This document shows positions 37,486 through 47,427 of a stretch of DNA of 64,000 nucleotides, one piece after another. The notes below the pieces were generated by a model. It saw nothing but the letters and a program-made list of their open reading frames with translations, was not told the DNA's origin and searched no databases. Numbering within the stretch: position 1 is the first letter of the stretch; every line of letters starts with the position of its first letter. Both the position numbers and the translations under genes were made by a program. Origin of the DNA: Gimesia alba (lineage in GTDB: Bacteria; Planctomycetota; Planctomycetia; Planctomycetales; Planctomycetaceae); assembly GCF_007744675.1 (NCBI RefSeq), contig NZ_CP036269.1, positions 5,001,546-5,065,545 of the forward strand, written 5' to 3'.

Positions 37486-38850
37486 TTATTTCATATCCAA
37501 TGAAAATCCGCCGATTTCACCCGAGACTTTCATGGCGTAATCATCAGTCATGCCGCTGACATAATCCATGACCTGCTGAACCCACCAGCTGTAATTTTTC
37601 TCCAGATTCTGTTGAACATGATCTTGTCCCCACGTCAGTTCGATACAACGTTTGGAAAGAAAATGGATCTGTTCATAGTCTGTGGAACTGACAATGGATT
37701 GAATGGTTTTAAACAGTGACTTCAGAACGCGCCCCAGAATATGATACGCTCCCAGTTCGGTCGCGATCTTTTTCCGGTGCCCGAAGATATCGTCATAAAA
37801 CTGATTGACTTCGTTGAGCAGATCAAAATATTTTTTGTCTAGAGACGCTTTGAGATCATCCTCGCGCTCGCCGTTCATAATAAATCGGAAATTAGTTTCA
37901 AACACATTCCAGAACTCTTCGATCAGGCTTTGAATCGCCTGACCGCGAATTTGCGGAAGACTCATCCAGGCATTGTTCGGATTATTTGAAATATCCAGAA
38001 ACAGTCTGTGCACATCTCGCCGCTTGCAAATCCCCATTTCGACGGCATCTTCCAGATCCAGAATACGATAACAAATATCATCGGCCGCTTCGGTTAAAAA
38101 GGACAAGGGATGTCGACAGATCTCTCCCTGTTTATTAGACAATCCCAATTCCGCTGAGATCTGCTGAAAGAGTTCTGACTCTGACGTATAGACATTGTGC
38201 TTCTTTTTCCGTTCCGTTCTGGGATCTGTTGAGAGCCACGGATATTTGATGGCAGAACTCAGTGTGGCGTAAGTCAATCTCAGATATCCGGCAATCGCAT
38301 TGTCTCGTCGGGCGGCAACCCGAAATCCCTGCGCGTTCCCTTCAAAGTTCAGACAATCGCTGACACACTGGTTACGTTGCTCCTCGTTCTCAAAGGCATC
38401 CTCGGAAAAATATTCGTCCAGGTGTTCCTGGACCCAGGCCCGAACCACCTCTTCTCCCGCGTGACCAAAGGGGGGATTTCCGATATCATGAATCAGGCAC
38501 GCAGATTGAAGAATCCAACTGACATCAAGTTGGGCATTCTCAGAAAGATCGCTCTCTTTTCCTGCCAATTCCACAACGAGATCGGCAAACGTACGCCCTA
38601 CACTGGCCACTTCGAGTGAATGAATCAGCCGATTATGAATATGATCGTTACTGGCCATCGGATGAACTTGTGTTTTTCGGGCCAACCTGCGGAACGGCAG
38701 AGAGAAAACGATCCGGTCGTAATCGGCTTCAAACGCCGTTCTTCGATCTTTTTCCACATAACTCCGGTCAAATTCTTTGACAGCCTCTTTTTGGGGACTG
38801 GGAACTCTACTGGCTGAGAGGAGTTTATTCCACGATAATTTATGAGACAT
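37486..38850 (-). CDS. dgt: Deoxyguanosinetriphosphate triphosphohydrolase (dGTPase-like)
   Basis: 454 residues in the chosen form. HD-domain hydrolase that splits dNTPs into nucleoside and triphosphate. The metal motif is seen as HNRLIHSLEVASVGR and LIHDIGNPPFGHAGE. The rest is helical with DDICYRILDLEDAVEMG. A GTG five codons earlier (38865) could also be the start; I chose ATG 38850 for lack of a better signal. Convergent to the BlaR1-like gene with 15 bases between stops. Specificity for dGTP is by family only; activity may be general on dNTPs. Confidence 0.9.
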   Translation of the reverse strand: MSHKLSWNKLLSASRVPSPQKEAVKEFDRSYVEKDRRTAFEADYDRIVFSLPFRRLARKTQVHPMASNDHIHNRLIHSLEVASVGRTFADLVVELAGKESDLSENAQLDVSWILQSACLIHDIGNPPFGHAGEEVVRAWVQEHLDEYFSEDAFENEEQRNQCVSDCLNFEGNAQGFRVAARRDNAIAGYLRLTYATLSSAIKYPWLSTDPRTERKKKHNVYTSESELFQQISAELGLSNKQGEICRHPLSFLTEAADDICYRILDLEDAVEMGICKRRDVHRLFLDISNNPNNAWMSLPQIRGQAIQSLIEEFWNVFETNFRFIMNGEREDDLKASLDKKYFDLLNEVNQFYDDIFGHRKKIATELGAYHILGRVLKSLFKTIQSIVSSTDYEQIHFLSKRCIELTWGQDHVQQNLEKNYSWWVQQVMDYVSGMTDDYAMKVSGEIGGFSLDMK

Positions 38851-39045
38851 CGACTTCGATCTCACTCCAGAAAAACAAAAACAGGAAAAAAGTATTCAGA
38901 GAGAATAGGAAAGCAGCAAATAAAGGTCAAAGGGGTGATAGCTGAAAAATACCAACACCACTACATTTCTTGCGCAAGCATTCCCGTATTCAGACGATCG
39001 CTGGGACTTGAGACTGTTTTCATGCCCTCTGCCGCTGATTGGAAG

Positions 39046-39609
39046 TTAGATGATCCGGTCTGTGAATGAGTACTCTTTCTCAAACACATTGGGCATCAAC
39101 TCCTTGCCTCGCTCGCGATCCCGTTTTGCTTTCTCTTCCTCGCCTTGAAACTGATAAGCCAGCCAGCGATGGAAATAAGCTTCCCAGTCATCGGGTTTGA
39201 GTTCAATTGCCTCAGAATAATCGGCAATTGCCAGATCGACCTGCTCGTTGTCCCAACGGAGGAGCCCCCGGTGCACGTAAATGGAAGCGAGTCGGGTTGA
39301 ATTATAATCAGGCTGTTTTTCCGCCTGCTGAATTGCCTGATCCAAATCTTCCTTGGCAGCCGTGTAGCGCCCGACGCCCATATACAATACCGCCCTCCCA
39401 AAAAGCGCATCGACGTCTCCTGAATTGGCATCAATGGCGAGATTGTATTTTGCTAATCGCTCCTGATATTCTCCCGCATCATCCAACGTGCGAAAATAGG
39501 AGAGTGGCTTATAGTGCTCAGGCGCAGTCATATAGACCGGAATGCATCCCGACAGACTGAACAGGCACAGGACCATCCACGACAAGGGGCGCTTTGACTG
39601 ATTCCGCAT
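39046..39609 (-). CDS. TPR-repeat lipoprotein
   Basis: 187 residues. A signal sequence with lipobox LSGC (Cys at about 21) is followed by three to four tetratricopeptide units (AKYNLAIDANSGDVDALFGRAVLYMGVGRYTAAKEDLDQAI; ASIYVHRGLLRWDNEQVDLAIADYSEAIELKPDDWEAYFHRWLAY, quoted as landmarks). Probably membrane-anchored protein-interaction scaffold. I start at ATG 39609, where AGGATG lies four bases upstream, and not at 39648. No partner is evident from context. Confidence 0.8.
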   Translation of the reverse strand: MRNQSKRPLSWMVLCLFSLSGCIPVYMTAPEHYKPLSYFRTLDDAGEYQERLAKYNLAIDANSGDVDALFGRAVLYMGVGRYTAAKEDLDQAIQQAEKQPDYNSTRLASIYVHRGLLRWDNEQVDLAIADYSEAIELKPDDWEAYFHRWLAYQFQGEEEKAKRDRERGKELMPNVFEKEYSFTDRII

Positions 39610-39868
39610 AAAACATCCTGATCCAGACGAATTCGGTTCTGGATACACCTACTTGAATGATAAAGTGGGTAAGGAACACAGTTCCAGCCCCGTCCGCCTC
39701 ACGATAAAAACCGCCCCTGTCGCGCGTAATGTAGTCCAGAACACGCCATTACTGCAATACGATTCCGCTCGCTGTAAACTACCTGAATCCAGCAAATTAT
39801 TGAATTTTTATCATTTTAACTCAACTTTATTCTTTACATTATTAAACAATAACTCAACAATATTAAAC

Positions 39869-40225
39869 ATGAGCAACATTAAGCAAAATGAATCTATGAA
39901 CAGAATCACCAACAAATCACAGCTGATTCCCGGTCGAACTCAACGCCCCGAGCATCCATTACTGTCTCTGGATCAGGAGAATCTTGAGTTCGTTCTGCAG
40001 CTGGTCCTGGCATCCGGTTCACTGAAAGAACTGGCACGCTATTACGGGATCAGCTACCCGACGGTGCGAGCACGGCTGGATAAATTGATCGTGCGGCTGC
40101 AATTGATCGTCGAAAGCCGCGAGCGGGATGAAATGGCGAATCTGCTGGCCAATCTTGTTGAAGCCAGCCAACTCACCAGCACAGCGGCTCAGAGCATTCT
40201 CGAGTTGCATCGATCCAATCACTAA
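39869..40225 (+). CDS. DUF2089-like helix-turn-helix protein
   Basis: 118 residues. The C-terminal part (HPLLSLDQENLEFVLQLVLASGSLKELARYYGISYPTVRARLDKLIVRL, as a landmark) is a sigma-region-4-like helix-turn-helix typical of DUF2089. The zinc-ribbon of longer family members is absent. Start unclear: ATG 39869 or 39896 are both without a ribosome binding site; the frame is open upstream to 39653 but the leading part is a poor protein. It heads a compact cluster with a small membrane protein and a protease-like protein, so it may regulate them. Confidence 0.7.
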   Translation: MSNIKQNESMNRITNKSQLIPGRTQRPEHPLLSLDQENLEFVLQLVLASGSLKELARYYGISYPTVRARLDKLIVRLQLIVESRERDEMANLLANLVEASQLTSTAAQSILELHRSNH

Positions 40226-40245
40226 CAGCAGAGAGGAATCCTAAT

Positions 40246-40605
40246 ATGGACGCACCCTGGTTTGACCCTAATACATTTGGTGCCTGGTTCGGCATGATTG
40301 TCGGCGGAGGTGGAGGTACGCTGTGTGGTTTATTGGGGGCTCTGTGCGGGATCCTGAGCCCGCGCGGGAAGGGACGAAAATTCATCCTTGGCGGAATGTT
40401 CGTCTTTGCCATCATCGGACTGTTTTTGTTTGCCACCGGCCTGTTCGCCTTGTTGAGCGGGCAACCGTATGGGATCTGGTATCCATTCCTGATGTCGGGA
40501 TTCGTTTTTGCGACCGTCAACGGCGCACTGATTCCTGTGATTCGCAAAAACTACGAGCAGGCTGAGAATCGCCGCATCGCCGCAAAGTCAATTCGCGTCG
40601 GCTGA
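40246..40605 (+). CDS. Small membrane protein, unknown function
   Basis: 119 residues with three hydrophobic segments (MIVGGGGGTLCGLLGALCGIL, FILGGMFVFAIIGLFLFATGLF and WYPFLMSGFVFATVNGALIPVI). It has a good ribosome binding site (GAGAGGAA). It lies 20 bases after the DUF2089-like gene and 17 before the protease-like gene, so all three form one unit. Family not recognised. Gly-rich first helix suggests packing against a partner. Confidence 0.7.
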   Translation: MDAPWFDPNTFGAWFGMIVGGGGGTLCGLLGALCGILSPRGKGRKFILGGMFVFAIIGLFLFATGLFALLSGQPYGIWYPFLMSGFVFATVNGALIPVIRKNYEQAENRRIAAKSIRVG

Positions 40606-40622
40606 ATGAAGGAAGACGAAAC

Positions 40623-42173
40623 GTGGTCATCGAACAAAAGAGACGTTTGGCTTCGATCTGGACCTTCAGTCTGATCGGAATTACTGTCGTCGGTTTTGTC
40701 CTGTTCTCTGCCTATCAGCCGTTCGCACTGTCAAAGCCGCGTGAACCACTGGCCGTTCGAATGGATTCGTCAGGCCCCTATCTCATTCTCGCTTCCGCAG
40801 CCGCAGATCGCGACTATCAGCAGGCAATTCAAAAAGCGCAGGCTCTGCATCCCAAAGCCACCCGTTTGAAGTTCTCAACCGACGATTTGGAATCGGTTCT
40901 AGAACAACTCAGAACAATCCAGCCGCGGTATGCGTTGATCTTTATCAAGCCGGACGAACTGGATGTGAACTTTGCCTGGAAATGGCTGAAATTGACGACG
41001 CAGATTGACGACGACACTCTCGTTGACGTCAGCAGCGGATTCATCACCGGCTCAACTCCCGCAGCAGCCGCCACATTCGTTGACCGGATTGCCAAAACCG
41101 TAAGCGGTGAATTGACATTGCCGGGTAAGCTCATCGATAATTTCGGGCCCAACCCCCAAGCATTAGAAAACAGTTTCATCCAGCAGCCGGGTTGTTTTAT
41201 GATTCCCGTTTATCAGGAACGGACTGCACTCGCAAGCATCTCTCACGGAACAAGTGGATTCACCAATCATCGACTGGGATCAATGCAAGACGCAGGTCTA
41301 ATCCATCTCGGCGGGCACGGCTATCCGGACCGGATTGTTGACGGACTACAAGCGCAGCAGACGAAACAACTGAAACTCTCCCCCTGCATCGTATTCAACG
41401 GCGCCTGTTACACGGGTGTCACCAGTCGCTGGTTCAATCAATGGACGGCGAATGGAGCAGTCAAAAGTGAAACGATTGCCACTGAGAAATGTTTTTGCCT
41501 GAACCTGCTCGGTAACAGCGCCATCGCCTATCTGGCCGCACTGCACCCTGACCACGGGATTCCCGTTTACCAGGAAATGGAATACCTGGCCTACTCTGGA
41601 AAATCAATCGGCGATGTCATGCGACACACGCACAACGGAGTCATATTGGGAAACGGTGGGACGCTGCCAACCTTCGAGCCGTTTAGGGACAAGATGCCCT
41701 CGCCAAAATGGACTCCCAGCGATGTGATGCTTAAAGGGACGGCTGCGCGGATTTTGTTTGGCGACCCTGCGTTGATCGTTTCAGAGGCTTTCACCAAACC
41801 GCCGTTTGAGGTGACGACATCACTCATCAGTTCCGATCAGTTCCAAATCACGGCGCTCTTGTCGAACACTCAATTGAAGAGCGAATTCACTGACACCTAC
41901 CACTCCGATCTGTCCTCGAATAAGCAACTGTTCAACGATCGCGCCCTGATCGTCGTTGATCTGCCAGAGGACTGGAAGGAAATCAGTTCGGTCGAAGTTT
42001 CTTCAGCACGTGCTGCTGGACAAGACATCCAAAACCGACTGCTAGGCTATACCGTCGAGACGGAGGGCCAGCGGCAGCGATTGCATATCCAGGTAGACTT
42101 GCCTACCACCGGCTACATGCAGTCTGCATTTCGACAAAAAGGCTCAAAGATCGTCCTCAAGGTCAGCCGCTAA
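40623..42173 (+). CDS. Membrane-anchored clan CD (caspase/gingipain-like) protease candidate
   Basis: 516 residues, start GTG with AAGGAAG upstream. One N-terminal membrane helix (about 10-32) anchors it. The core resembles clan CD cysteine peptidases: a hydrophobic strand then His232-Gly (LIHLGGHGYPD), and a second strand then Ala-Cys262 (CIVFNGACYTG), the H-G and A-C signatures of that clan. It is followed by GNSAIAYLAALHPDHG. No signal cleavage site or propeptide is evident. It could also be a non-catalytic relative. The substrate is unknown. It shares a transcription unit with a DUF2089-like regulator and a small membrane protein. Confidence 0.65.
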   Translation: MVIEQKRRLASIWTFSLIGITVVGFVLFSAYQPFALSKPREPLAVRMDSSGPYLILASAAADRDYQQAIQKAQALHPKATRLKFSTDDLESVLEQLRTIQPRYALIFIKPDELDVNFAWKWLKLTTQIDDDTLVDVSSGFITGSTPAAAATFVDRIAKTVSGELTLPGKLIDNFGPNPQALENSFIQQPGCFMIPVYQERTALASISHGTSGFTNHRLGSMQDAGLIHLGGHGYPDRIVDGLQAQQTKQLKLSPCIVFNGACYTGVTSRWFNQWTANGAVKSETIATEKCFCLNLLGNSAIAYLAALHPDHGIPVYQEMEYLAYSGKSIGDVMRHTHNGVILGNGGTLPTFEPFRDKMPSPKWTPSDVMLKGTAARILFGDPALIVSEAFTKPPFEVTTSLISSDQFQITALLSNTQLKSEFTDTYHSDLSSNKQLFNDRALIVVDLPEDWKEISSVEVSSARAAGQDIQNRLLGYTVETEGQRQRLHIQVDLPTTGYMQSAFRQKGSKIVLKVSR

Positions 42174-42524
42174 AAAGTATCAAATGTAAGCACAATCACG
42201 TAGTCGCTGGCGCCCCCTGGTTTCATTCTCAGTCACTTTGAGACGGACCGGAAATCAGAGTTCAGACCGATCGCATCTTTGGAACAAAATACACGGGATT
42301 GATCGAGATAAGTCTCTCTGACAATTTCAAGTTAACATCGAGTTAACAATTGATGAATAAAAGCGAAGTCAAACACAATGCCATTGAACACGGAACAATC
42401 CGTGGATAACGTATCCGCATGAATGCGATTTTGTAATGGCCTGGAAGTAGAGTAAGCAGAATTCCAACATTTGCTGATGATTGAGTTCTTTCTCCATACA
42501 ATTCTACAGAATAAGGAATTAACG
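42174..42524. other. Intergenic region before the DUF1559 gene
   Basis: About 350 bases. Two copies of AGTTAACA, 11 bases apart, are seen around 42330-42348, possibly a regulatory or promoter region. No gene or strong terminator is seen. AAGGAATTAACG is the ribosome binding site for the next gene. Confidence 0.4.
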
Positions 42525-43547
42525 ATGCGAAATCATTCCTTTTGCCGATTTGATTCAAAATTATTTCGACGCTCCGCATTCACTTTGATTGAACTTCTCG
42601 TTGTCATTGCCATCATTGCGATTCTGATCGCATTATTGCTGCCGGCAGTCCAGCAGGCACGCGAAGCGGCCAGACGCTCTACCTGCAAAAATAACTTGAA
42701 GCAACTTGCTTTGGCATTACATAACTATCACTCAACGCACACGGTTTTCCCCCCCGGCAGTGTGAACGGTGCCGGCGATAATCCCAATGGCTCGAATGGG
42801 TCCGGAGGGGTCGCCATTGGTGGCTCATGGATTCTCATGTTACTGGCAGATATTGAGCAGTCGGCCATGTTCAACGACTTCATGAAAATCGCCAACGAAC
42901 GACCGGAAGTTCTGGACTGGCTTGGAAATGGAACCTATACCTCACAAGGCATTGATGTTGGCAGCAAACAGATCAAGTCGATGCTTTGCCCCTCGCATCC
43001 TCAAAATCTAGAGCAATTTGGAAATGGAACCGCCCTGGAAAATTTAGCCCGGGGAAATTACGCAGCCAACTATGGCAAAGCCGGCTATGGCCGGATTCAT
43101 ACAAACGATATGAAAAAAGGAGGCGTCTTCGGCAATAATTCCAGTATCGGCATACGGGACATCATCGACGGCACATCCAATACACTGGCATTAAGCGAAC
43201 TCAAGTTTCGTCTGCAAAGTTCGACCGGACCATCCAGGCAGGATACCCGTGGTACCTGGCCTTACGGCGTCATGGGCGGCAACGTTTTCAGTACGCAGAC
43301 CGGACCAAACAGCTCGACACCCGATGGAATCTGGGGCTGCCGCAGTTATCCCGAGGAAGGCATGCCGTGTATTCAAATCGGCTCGCCCTATACCGAAATG
43401 TACTCTGCCGCACGCAGCTATCACACAGGTGGAGTTCAGGGCGCCATGGCAGATGGCTCAGTGAGATTTTTCTCTGAGAACATCGACCTTGCGCTCTGGC
43501 AAGCCTTGAGTACCCGAGGCGGTCGCGAAGTTGTGGATAACTTCTAA
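42525..43547 (+). CDS. DUF1559 prepilin-like protein
   Basis: 340 residues. Type IV prepilin-like N-terminus [22 protein letters not shown] (landmark; about residues 15-36), preceded by a short basic leader, so it is probably cleaved by a prepilin peptidase and methylated. It is followed by [25 protein letters not shown]. The C-terminus has the H-x9-DG motif ([12 protein letters not shown]). These are among the largest planctomycete protein families, with unknown role in pseudopilus-like structures. ATG 42525 has AAGGAATT upstream; the longer ATG at 42471 is rejected. Followed by a lipoprotein gene. Confidence 0.93.
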   Translation: MRNHSFCRFDSKLFRRSAFTLIELLVVIAIIAILIALLLPAVQQAREAARRSTCKNNLKQLALALHNYHSTHTVFPPGSVNGAGDNPNGSNGSGGVAIGGSWILMLLADIEQSAMFNDFMKIANERPEVLDWLGNGTYTSQGIDVGSKQIKSMLCPSHPQNLEQFGNGTALENLARGNYAANYGKAGYGRIHTNDMKKGGVFGNNSSIGIRDIIDGTSNTLALSELKFRLQSSTGPSRQDTRGTWPYGVMGGNVFSTQTGPNSSTPDGIWGCRSYPEEGMPCIQIGSPYTEMYSAARSYHTGGVQGAMADGSVRFFSENIDLALWQALSTRGGREVVDNF

Positions 43548-43692
43548 CCAGAAGTCGCAGCCTTATAAAACGACTCGCTTCATGTTGTTCAGGACCGAAC
43601 CGCTCTTTCGCTTCTCACTTTCGCTTCCTACACAATGAATTTCATCATAACCGAGGACATTGTGTGAGATTATTTTTATTCAAAGAAATACC

Positions 43693-44196
43693 ATGATTTC
43701 ATTCAATCGAAATACATACTCCCTCTTTGTTTTTCTGAACTTGTCCATCATGCTGAACGGCTGCGGTGGTGAGGAACGGGCCACAGTTTATCCCACCAGT
43801 GGCATCGTCCACTATGATGGCAAGCCGATGGTGGGGGGAGGGGCAATTTCGTTCGTCCCGATTTCCAGTCAAAAAGGTAAGGCCGCCGGTGGAATCATCA
43901 AAGAAGATGGCACCTTTGTCATGTCTACTTATGAAGAAGGCGATGGTTCCATCGAGGGAGAATTTCGCGTCATCGTTTATCAAACCACGGTGCAAGAACC
44001 ACAAACAGTAGAAGATAGTGATGGCGCTGCATCGGAAACAAGTCCCGGACCTGCTCCTACTGAACCAATTCAAACAGTAGAAAAGAAGGATCGAATCCCC
44101 ATCCTCTATTCTGACGCAGCAAAATCGCCTGTGACAGTCAAAATCGATCCCAACGGCCAAAATGAATCATTGAATATTGATCTCAAACCCCTGTAA
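43693..44196 (+). CDS. Small lipoprotein, planctomycetal type
   Basis: 167 residues. Signal with lipobox LNGC (SIMLNGCGGEERATVYPTSG). The mature part has a carboxypeptidase-regulatory-like fold start (YPTSGIVHYDGKPMVGGGAISFVP) and ends in NIDLKPL. Such small lipoproteins are commonly found directly behind DUF1559 genes, here 145 bases downstream. Role unknown. ATG 43693 is chosen to give a proper signal; a start 33 bases earlier is less likely. Confidence 0.8.
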   Translation: MISFNRNTYSLFVFLNLSIMLNGCGGEERATVYPTSGIVHYDGKPMVGGGAISFVPISSQKGKAAGGIIKEDGTFVMSTYEEGDGSIEGEFRVIVYQTTVQEPQTVEDSDGAASETSPGPAPTEPIQTVEKKDRIPILYSDAAKSPVTVKIDPNGQNESLNIDLKPL

Positions 44197-44336
44197 TCAT
44201 TGATGGGTTGTCATGAAAGAGACCAGTTGCCCCCGCCAAATTACTAGAGGCAGACGCTGGTCTTGAAATTTATCCCCGCTTCATCACAGCATACACAGCC
44301 TCGACGGTGCGTTTCGAAACCGGTAAGCTATGCAGG

Positions 44337-45485
44337 ATGAAACGACATGTGGCACTCATTATTGAAACTTCCAGCAGCTACGGCAGAGATCTTCTGGCGG
44401 GCATCGTCCGTTTTATGCGGATGCATGATGAATGGTCCGTCTTTCTGGAACAACGCGATCTCAGAAAAAAGCCGCCCGCGTGGCTGAGAAAATGGAACGG
44501 CGATGGAATCATTTCCCGTGCCACCACTCCTGATCTGGTCAAGGCCATCGCGACGACCGGCGTTCCGTTGGTCGAACTCACGGACCGCGGAGAAGACCTA
44601 GGCCTCCTGCAAGTCAGGTCAGACGATCATGCAATCGGCAGGATCGCAGCCGAACATTTACTCGAACGCGGTTTCCAGAAATTCGGATTTTGTGGCTTCA
44701 CCGGTGAAGCCTGGTCGAAACGCAGACAGGACGGCTTTGTTGAAGCGTTAGGTGCGGCGGGATTTGACTGTGACATCTATAATTCCCCCTGGCATGGTCC
44801 TTCCGTTCGATCATGGGAAGACGTTCAAAGCAAACTGACAAAATGGCTGAAGCAGTTTCCGCGCCCCTTCGCCGTCATGACCTGTAACGATATGCGCGGT
44901 CAGCATGTGCTCGATGCCTGCTCGAATGCCGAACTGGCAGTGCCAGAAGAGGTGGCCGTCATCGGCGTTGATAACGACGATTTATTATGCCGCATCTGTG
45001 CGCCTCCCCTGTCCAGTGTCATTCCGAACGCCGAAGCCGTCGGATTTCGTGCCGCCGATCTGTTGTCCCAGGTCATGAATGGCAACAACATCACGGAATC
45101 GTCTCAGGTGATCTCGCCCATTGGTATCGCCACGCGACAATCAACGGATGTCGTCGCCATTGATGATCCGGAGATCGCAGCGGCCCTGCAGTTCATTCGC
45201 GAAAATGCCTGCCGGGGAATCAGCGTCGATGAAGTCACACAGAACGCTTCCATCTCACGCAGCACTTTGGAACGTCAGTTGAGAAAATATCTCGGACGTA
45301 CCCCGCAGGAAGAGATCCGACATGTGCAAGTCGGGCGCATTCAGGAATTGCTGCTGACGACAGATTTATCGATCGAACGTATCTCTACATTATGCGGTTT
45401 CGAGCACCCGGAGTACATGCACGTCGTGTTCAAACGGCTGACCCAGATCACTCCCGGAGAATTCCGCCGACAGTCACAGGCCTGA
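44337..45485 (+). CDS. XylR-type AraC-family transcriptional regulator
   Basis: 382 residues. The N-terminal part is a LacI/periplasmic-binding-like sugar sensor (HVALIIETSSSYGRDLLAGIV, with AVMTCNDMRGQHVLDAC and VAVIGVDNDDLLC later). The C-terminal 100 residues are an AraC helix-turn-helix pair (ISVDEVTQNASISRSTLERQLRKYLGRTPQEEI and ISTLCGFEHPEYMHVVFKRL). This architecture is that of XylR-like regulators, common in planctomycetes. It precedes the sugar transporter/hydrolase genes on the same strand by 300 bases, so it likely controls them. GTG at 44307 is an alternative start. Confidence 0.9.
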   Translation: MKRHVALIIETSSSYGRDLLAGIVRFMRMHDEWSVFLEQRDLRKKPPAWLRKWNGDGIISRATTPDLVKAIATTGVPLVELTDRGEDLGLLQVRSDDHAIGRIAAEHLLERGFQKFGFCGFTGEAWSKRRQDGFVEALGAAGFDCDIYNSPWHGPSVRSWEDVQSKLTKWLKQFPRPFAVMTCNDMRGQHVLDACSNAELAVPEEVAVIGVDNDDLLCRICAPPLSSVIPNAEAVGFRAADLLSQVMNGNNITESSQVISPIGIATRQSTDVVAIDDPEIAAALQFIRENACRGISVDEVTQNASISRSTLERQLRKYLGRTPQEEIRHVQVGRIQELLLTTDLSIERISTLCGFEHPEYMHVVFKRLTQITPGEFRRQSQA

Positions 45486-45785
45486 TTCCAAATTGACAAT
45501 ATATCTTACATCCGTGACGTTTCATCTCATTGTTTCCGGTCAGAGCGCACTTATAATCTGATTTGCTTCCCTTCATCAACTGTAATGATCCCTCAAACTA
45601 AATCGAATATCGTGAATGGGCAAATCACTCTGAAGTAAACCAGTGCAACAGACAGTGAACGCTGTTGTTTTACTGGTATTCAGAGTAGAGGCTGTGTACT
45701 GTATCGTGTTGCCTTTCAATAAACGCACCATTTCGATGCACTAAAACCAAATCATAGCCTCAAACGATTATGGGAACGAAACAAC
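45486..45785. other. Promoter region of the sugar-use operon
   Basis: 300 bases between the XylR-type regulator and the symporter. It must carry the operon promoter and probably the regulator's binding site, but I can assign no box with confidence. No gene seen. Confidence 0.4.
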
Positions 45786-47417
45786 ATGCTAATGACAATT
45801 CTTTCATTTCTGTTCTTCACCGGTCTGGTCGCCTTCCTTACCTGGCGAATTACGCGCCGCGATGATCATGCCAGCAGTAGCGGCTATTTTCTCGCCGGGC
45901 GTTCGTTGACGTTTCCCTTAATCGCCGGTTCACTGTTACTGACCAATCTCTCCACCGAACAGATGGTGGGGCTCAACGGCGCTGCCTTCACCGACGGGCT
46001 GTGTGTGATGGTCTGGGAAGTGCTCTGCGTAATTGCCCTGGTCTTCATGGCCTGGTTCTTTTTGCCGCGGTTCCTCAAAAGCGGGGTCGCTACTGTGCCC
46101 GAATATCTGGGAATTCGCTTTGACCACCAGACACAGGTCATCACGAACCTGATCTTCCTGGTCGCCTATGTAGGGATTCTGCTCCCGATCATTCTCTACA
46201 CGGGTGCTACCGGAATGATTGATATTCTCGACATCCATTCCATCTTAGGGAGTTGGCCGGAATCACTGGACATCGATGCTCACACGCTGGCTCTATGGCT
46301 GATTGTCTGGATTGTCGGCATCATCGGATCCATCTACGCCTTGTTCGGTGGTTTGCGAACAGTGGCCGTCTCCGACACATTAAATGGCATCGGCCTCTTG
46401 GTCGGCGGCTTTTTAATTACCGGTTTCGCACTGGCGACGCTGGGTGGTGAAGGCGGAATCTCCGCGGGTGCCTCTCAGATATTTGAAGAACAGAAAGAGC
46501 GATTCAATTCCATCGGCAGCCGCACCTCATCGGTTCCGTTTGGAGCTGTCTTTTCGGGCATCTTTCTTCTGCACCTGTTCTACTGGACGACGAACCAGCA
46601 GATTATCCAACGCACGCTGGGCGCCAGCAGTTTAGCAGAAGGACAGAAAGGAGTCCTGTTGACTGGAGCACTCAAGCTGCTGGGCCCCCTCTATCTGGTG
46701 ATTCCCGGCATGATCGCCTTCACCATGTTTGCAGGGGACAACATCAAAGCCGACCGTGCCTATGGGTTACTGGTACAGCATGTCCTGCCTGCACCACTGA
46801 CCGGTTTTTTCGCCGCCGCCATGATCGGCGCGATTCTTTCCAGTTTCAATTCCGCGTTGAACAGTTCCTGTACCCTGTTTAGCCTGGGACTGTATAAAAA
46901 TGTATTTCAACCGAATGCCAGTGAAGCCGCCGTCGTGAAATCGGGAAAAGTATTCGGCTGGATCGTTGCCGTAGTGGCAATGTCGATCGCCCCGTTACTG
47001 GCAAATACCACCAGTATTTTCGGCTATCTGCAAAAGATGAACGGCATTTACTTCATCCCCATTTTCGCTGTGGTGTTGATAGGGATGTTAACCAAACGCG
47101 TCCCATCAATTGCCGCCAAGGCTGGACTGATTGTGGGCTTCACCGTGATTGCCATCGGTTATTTCGTGTATCCGTTCTCTACCATCGTCACTTCTCTGCA
47201 CGAATATCACTTTCTGGGTCTCGTCTTCAGCTGGTTAGTGATTTTAATGCTGATCATCGGTGAAATCGCCCCGCGCGAAACCGAATTTGAACAGGAAGAC
47301 GTCGGAGCCGTAGATATGACGCCGTGGCAACTCGCTAAACCGGCCGGCTATATCCTGATTCTGATCGTCTTTACAATTTACGCTACATTTGCAAACTTCT
47401 CAGTTCTCGCCTCATAA
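45786..47417 (+). CDS. Sodium:solute symporter (SSS family)
   Basis: 543 residues with about 14 membrane helices. The SSS signature area is [19 protein letters not shown] near helix 2, and [22 protein letters not shown] further on, both typical of sugar or myo-inositol/glucose Na+ cotransporters in this family. AAFTDG and [20 protein letters not shown] are other family blocks. It would import a sugar using the sodium gradient. First gene of a three-gene unit with epimerase and glycosidase. Substrate inferred only from neighbours. Confidence 0.9.
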   Translation: MLMTILSFLFFTGLVAFLTWRITRRDDHASSSGYFLAGRSLTFPLIAGSLLLTNLSTEQMVGLNGAAFTDGLCVMVWEVLCVIALVFMAWFFLPRFLKSGVATVPEYLGIRFDHQTQVITNLIFLVAYVGILLPIILYTGATGMIDILDIHSILGSWPESLDIDAHTLALWLIVWIVGIIGSIYALFGGLRTVAVSDTLNGIGLLVGGFLITGFALATLGGEGGISAGASQIFEEQKERFNSIGSRTSSVPFGAVFSGIFLLHLFYWTTNQQIIQRTLGASSLAEGQKGVLLTGALKLLGPLYLVIPGMIAFTMFAGDNIKADRAYGLLVQHVLPAPLTGFFAAAMIGAILSSFNSALNSSCTLFSLGLYKNVFQPNASEAAVVKSGKVFGWIVAVVAMSIAPLLANTTSIFGYLQKMNGIYFIPIFAVVLIGMLTKRVPSIAAKAGLIVGFTVIAIGYFVYPFSTIVTSLHEYHFLGLVFSWLVILMLIIGEIAPRETEFEQEDVGAVDMTPWQLAKPAGYILILIVFTIYATFANFSVLAS

Positions 47418-47427
47418 GGAAGTTGAA

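Noticed and set aside
39653-39868. N-terminal extension of the DUF2089-like gene
   Set aside because: AT-rich, low-complexity translation (NFYHFNSTLFFTLLNNNS) unlike a protein; it is better read as upstream promoter DNA.
44219-44264. Stem AGACCAG/CTGGTCT after the small lipoprotein gene
   Set aside because: Only 7-8 base pairs across a 30-base loop and no real T run; not called as a terminator.
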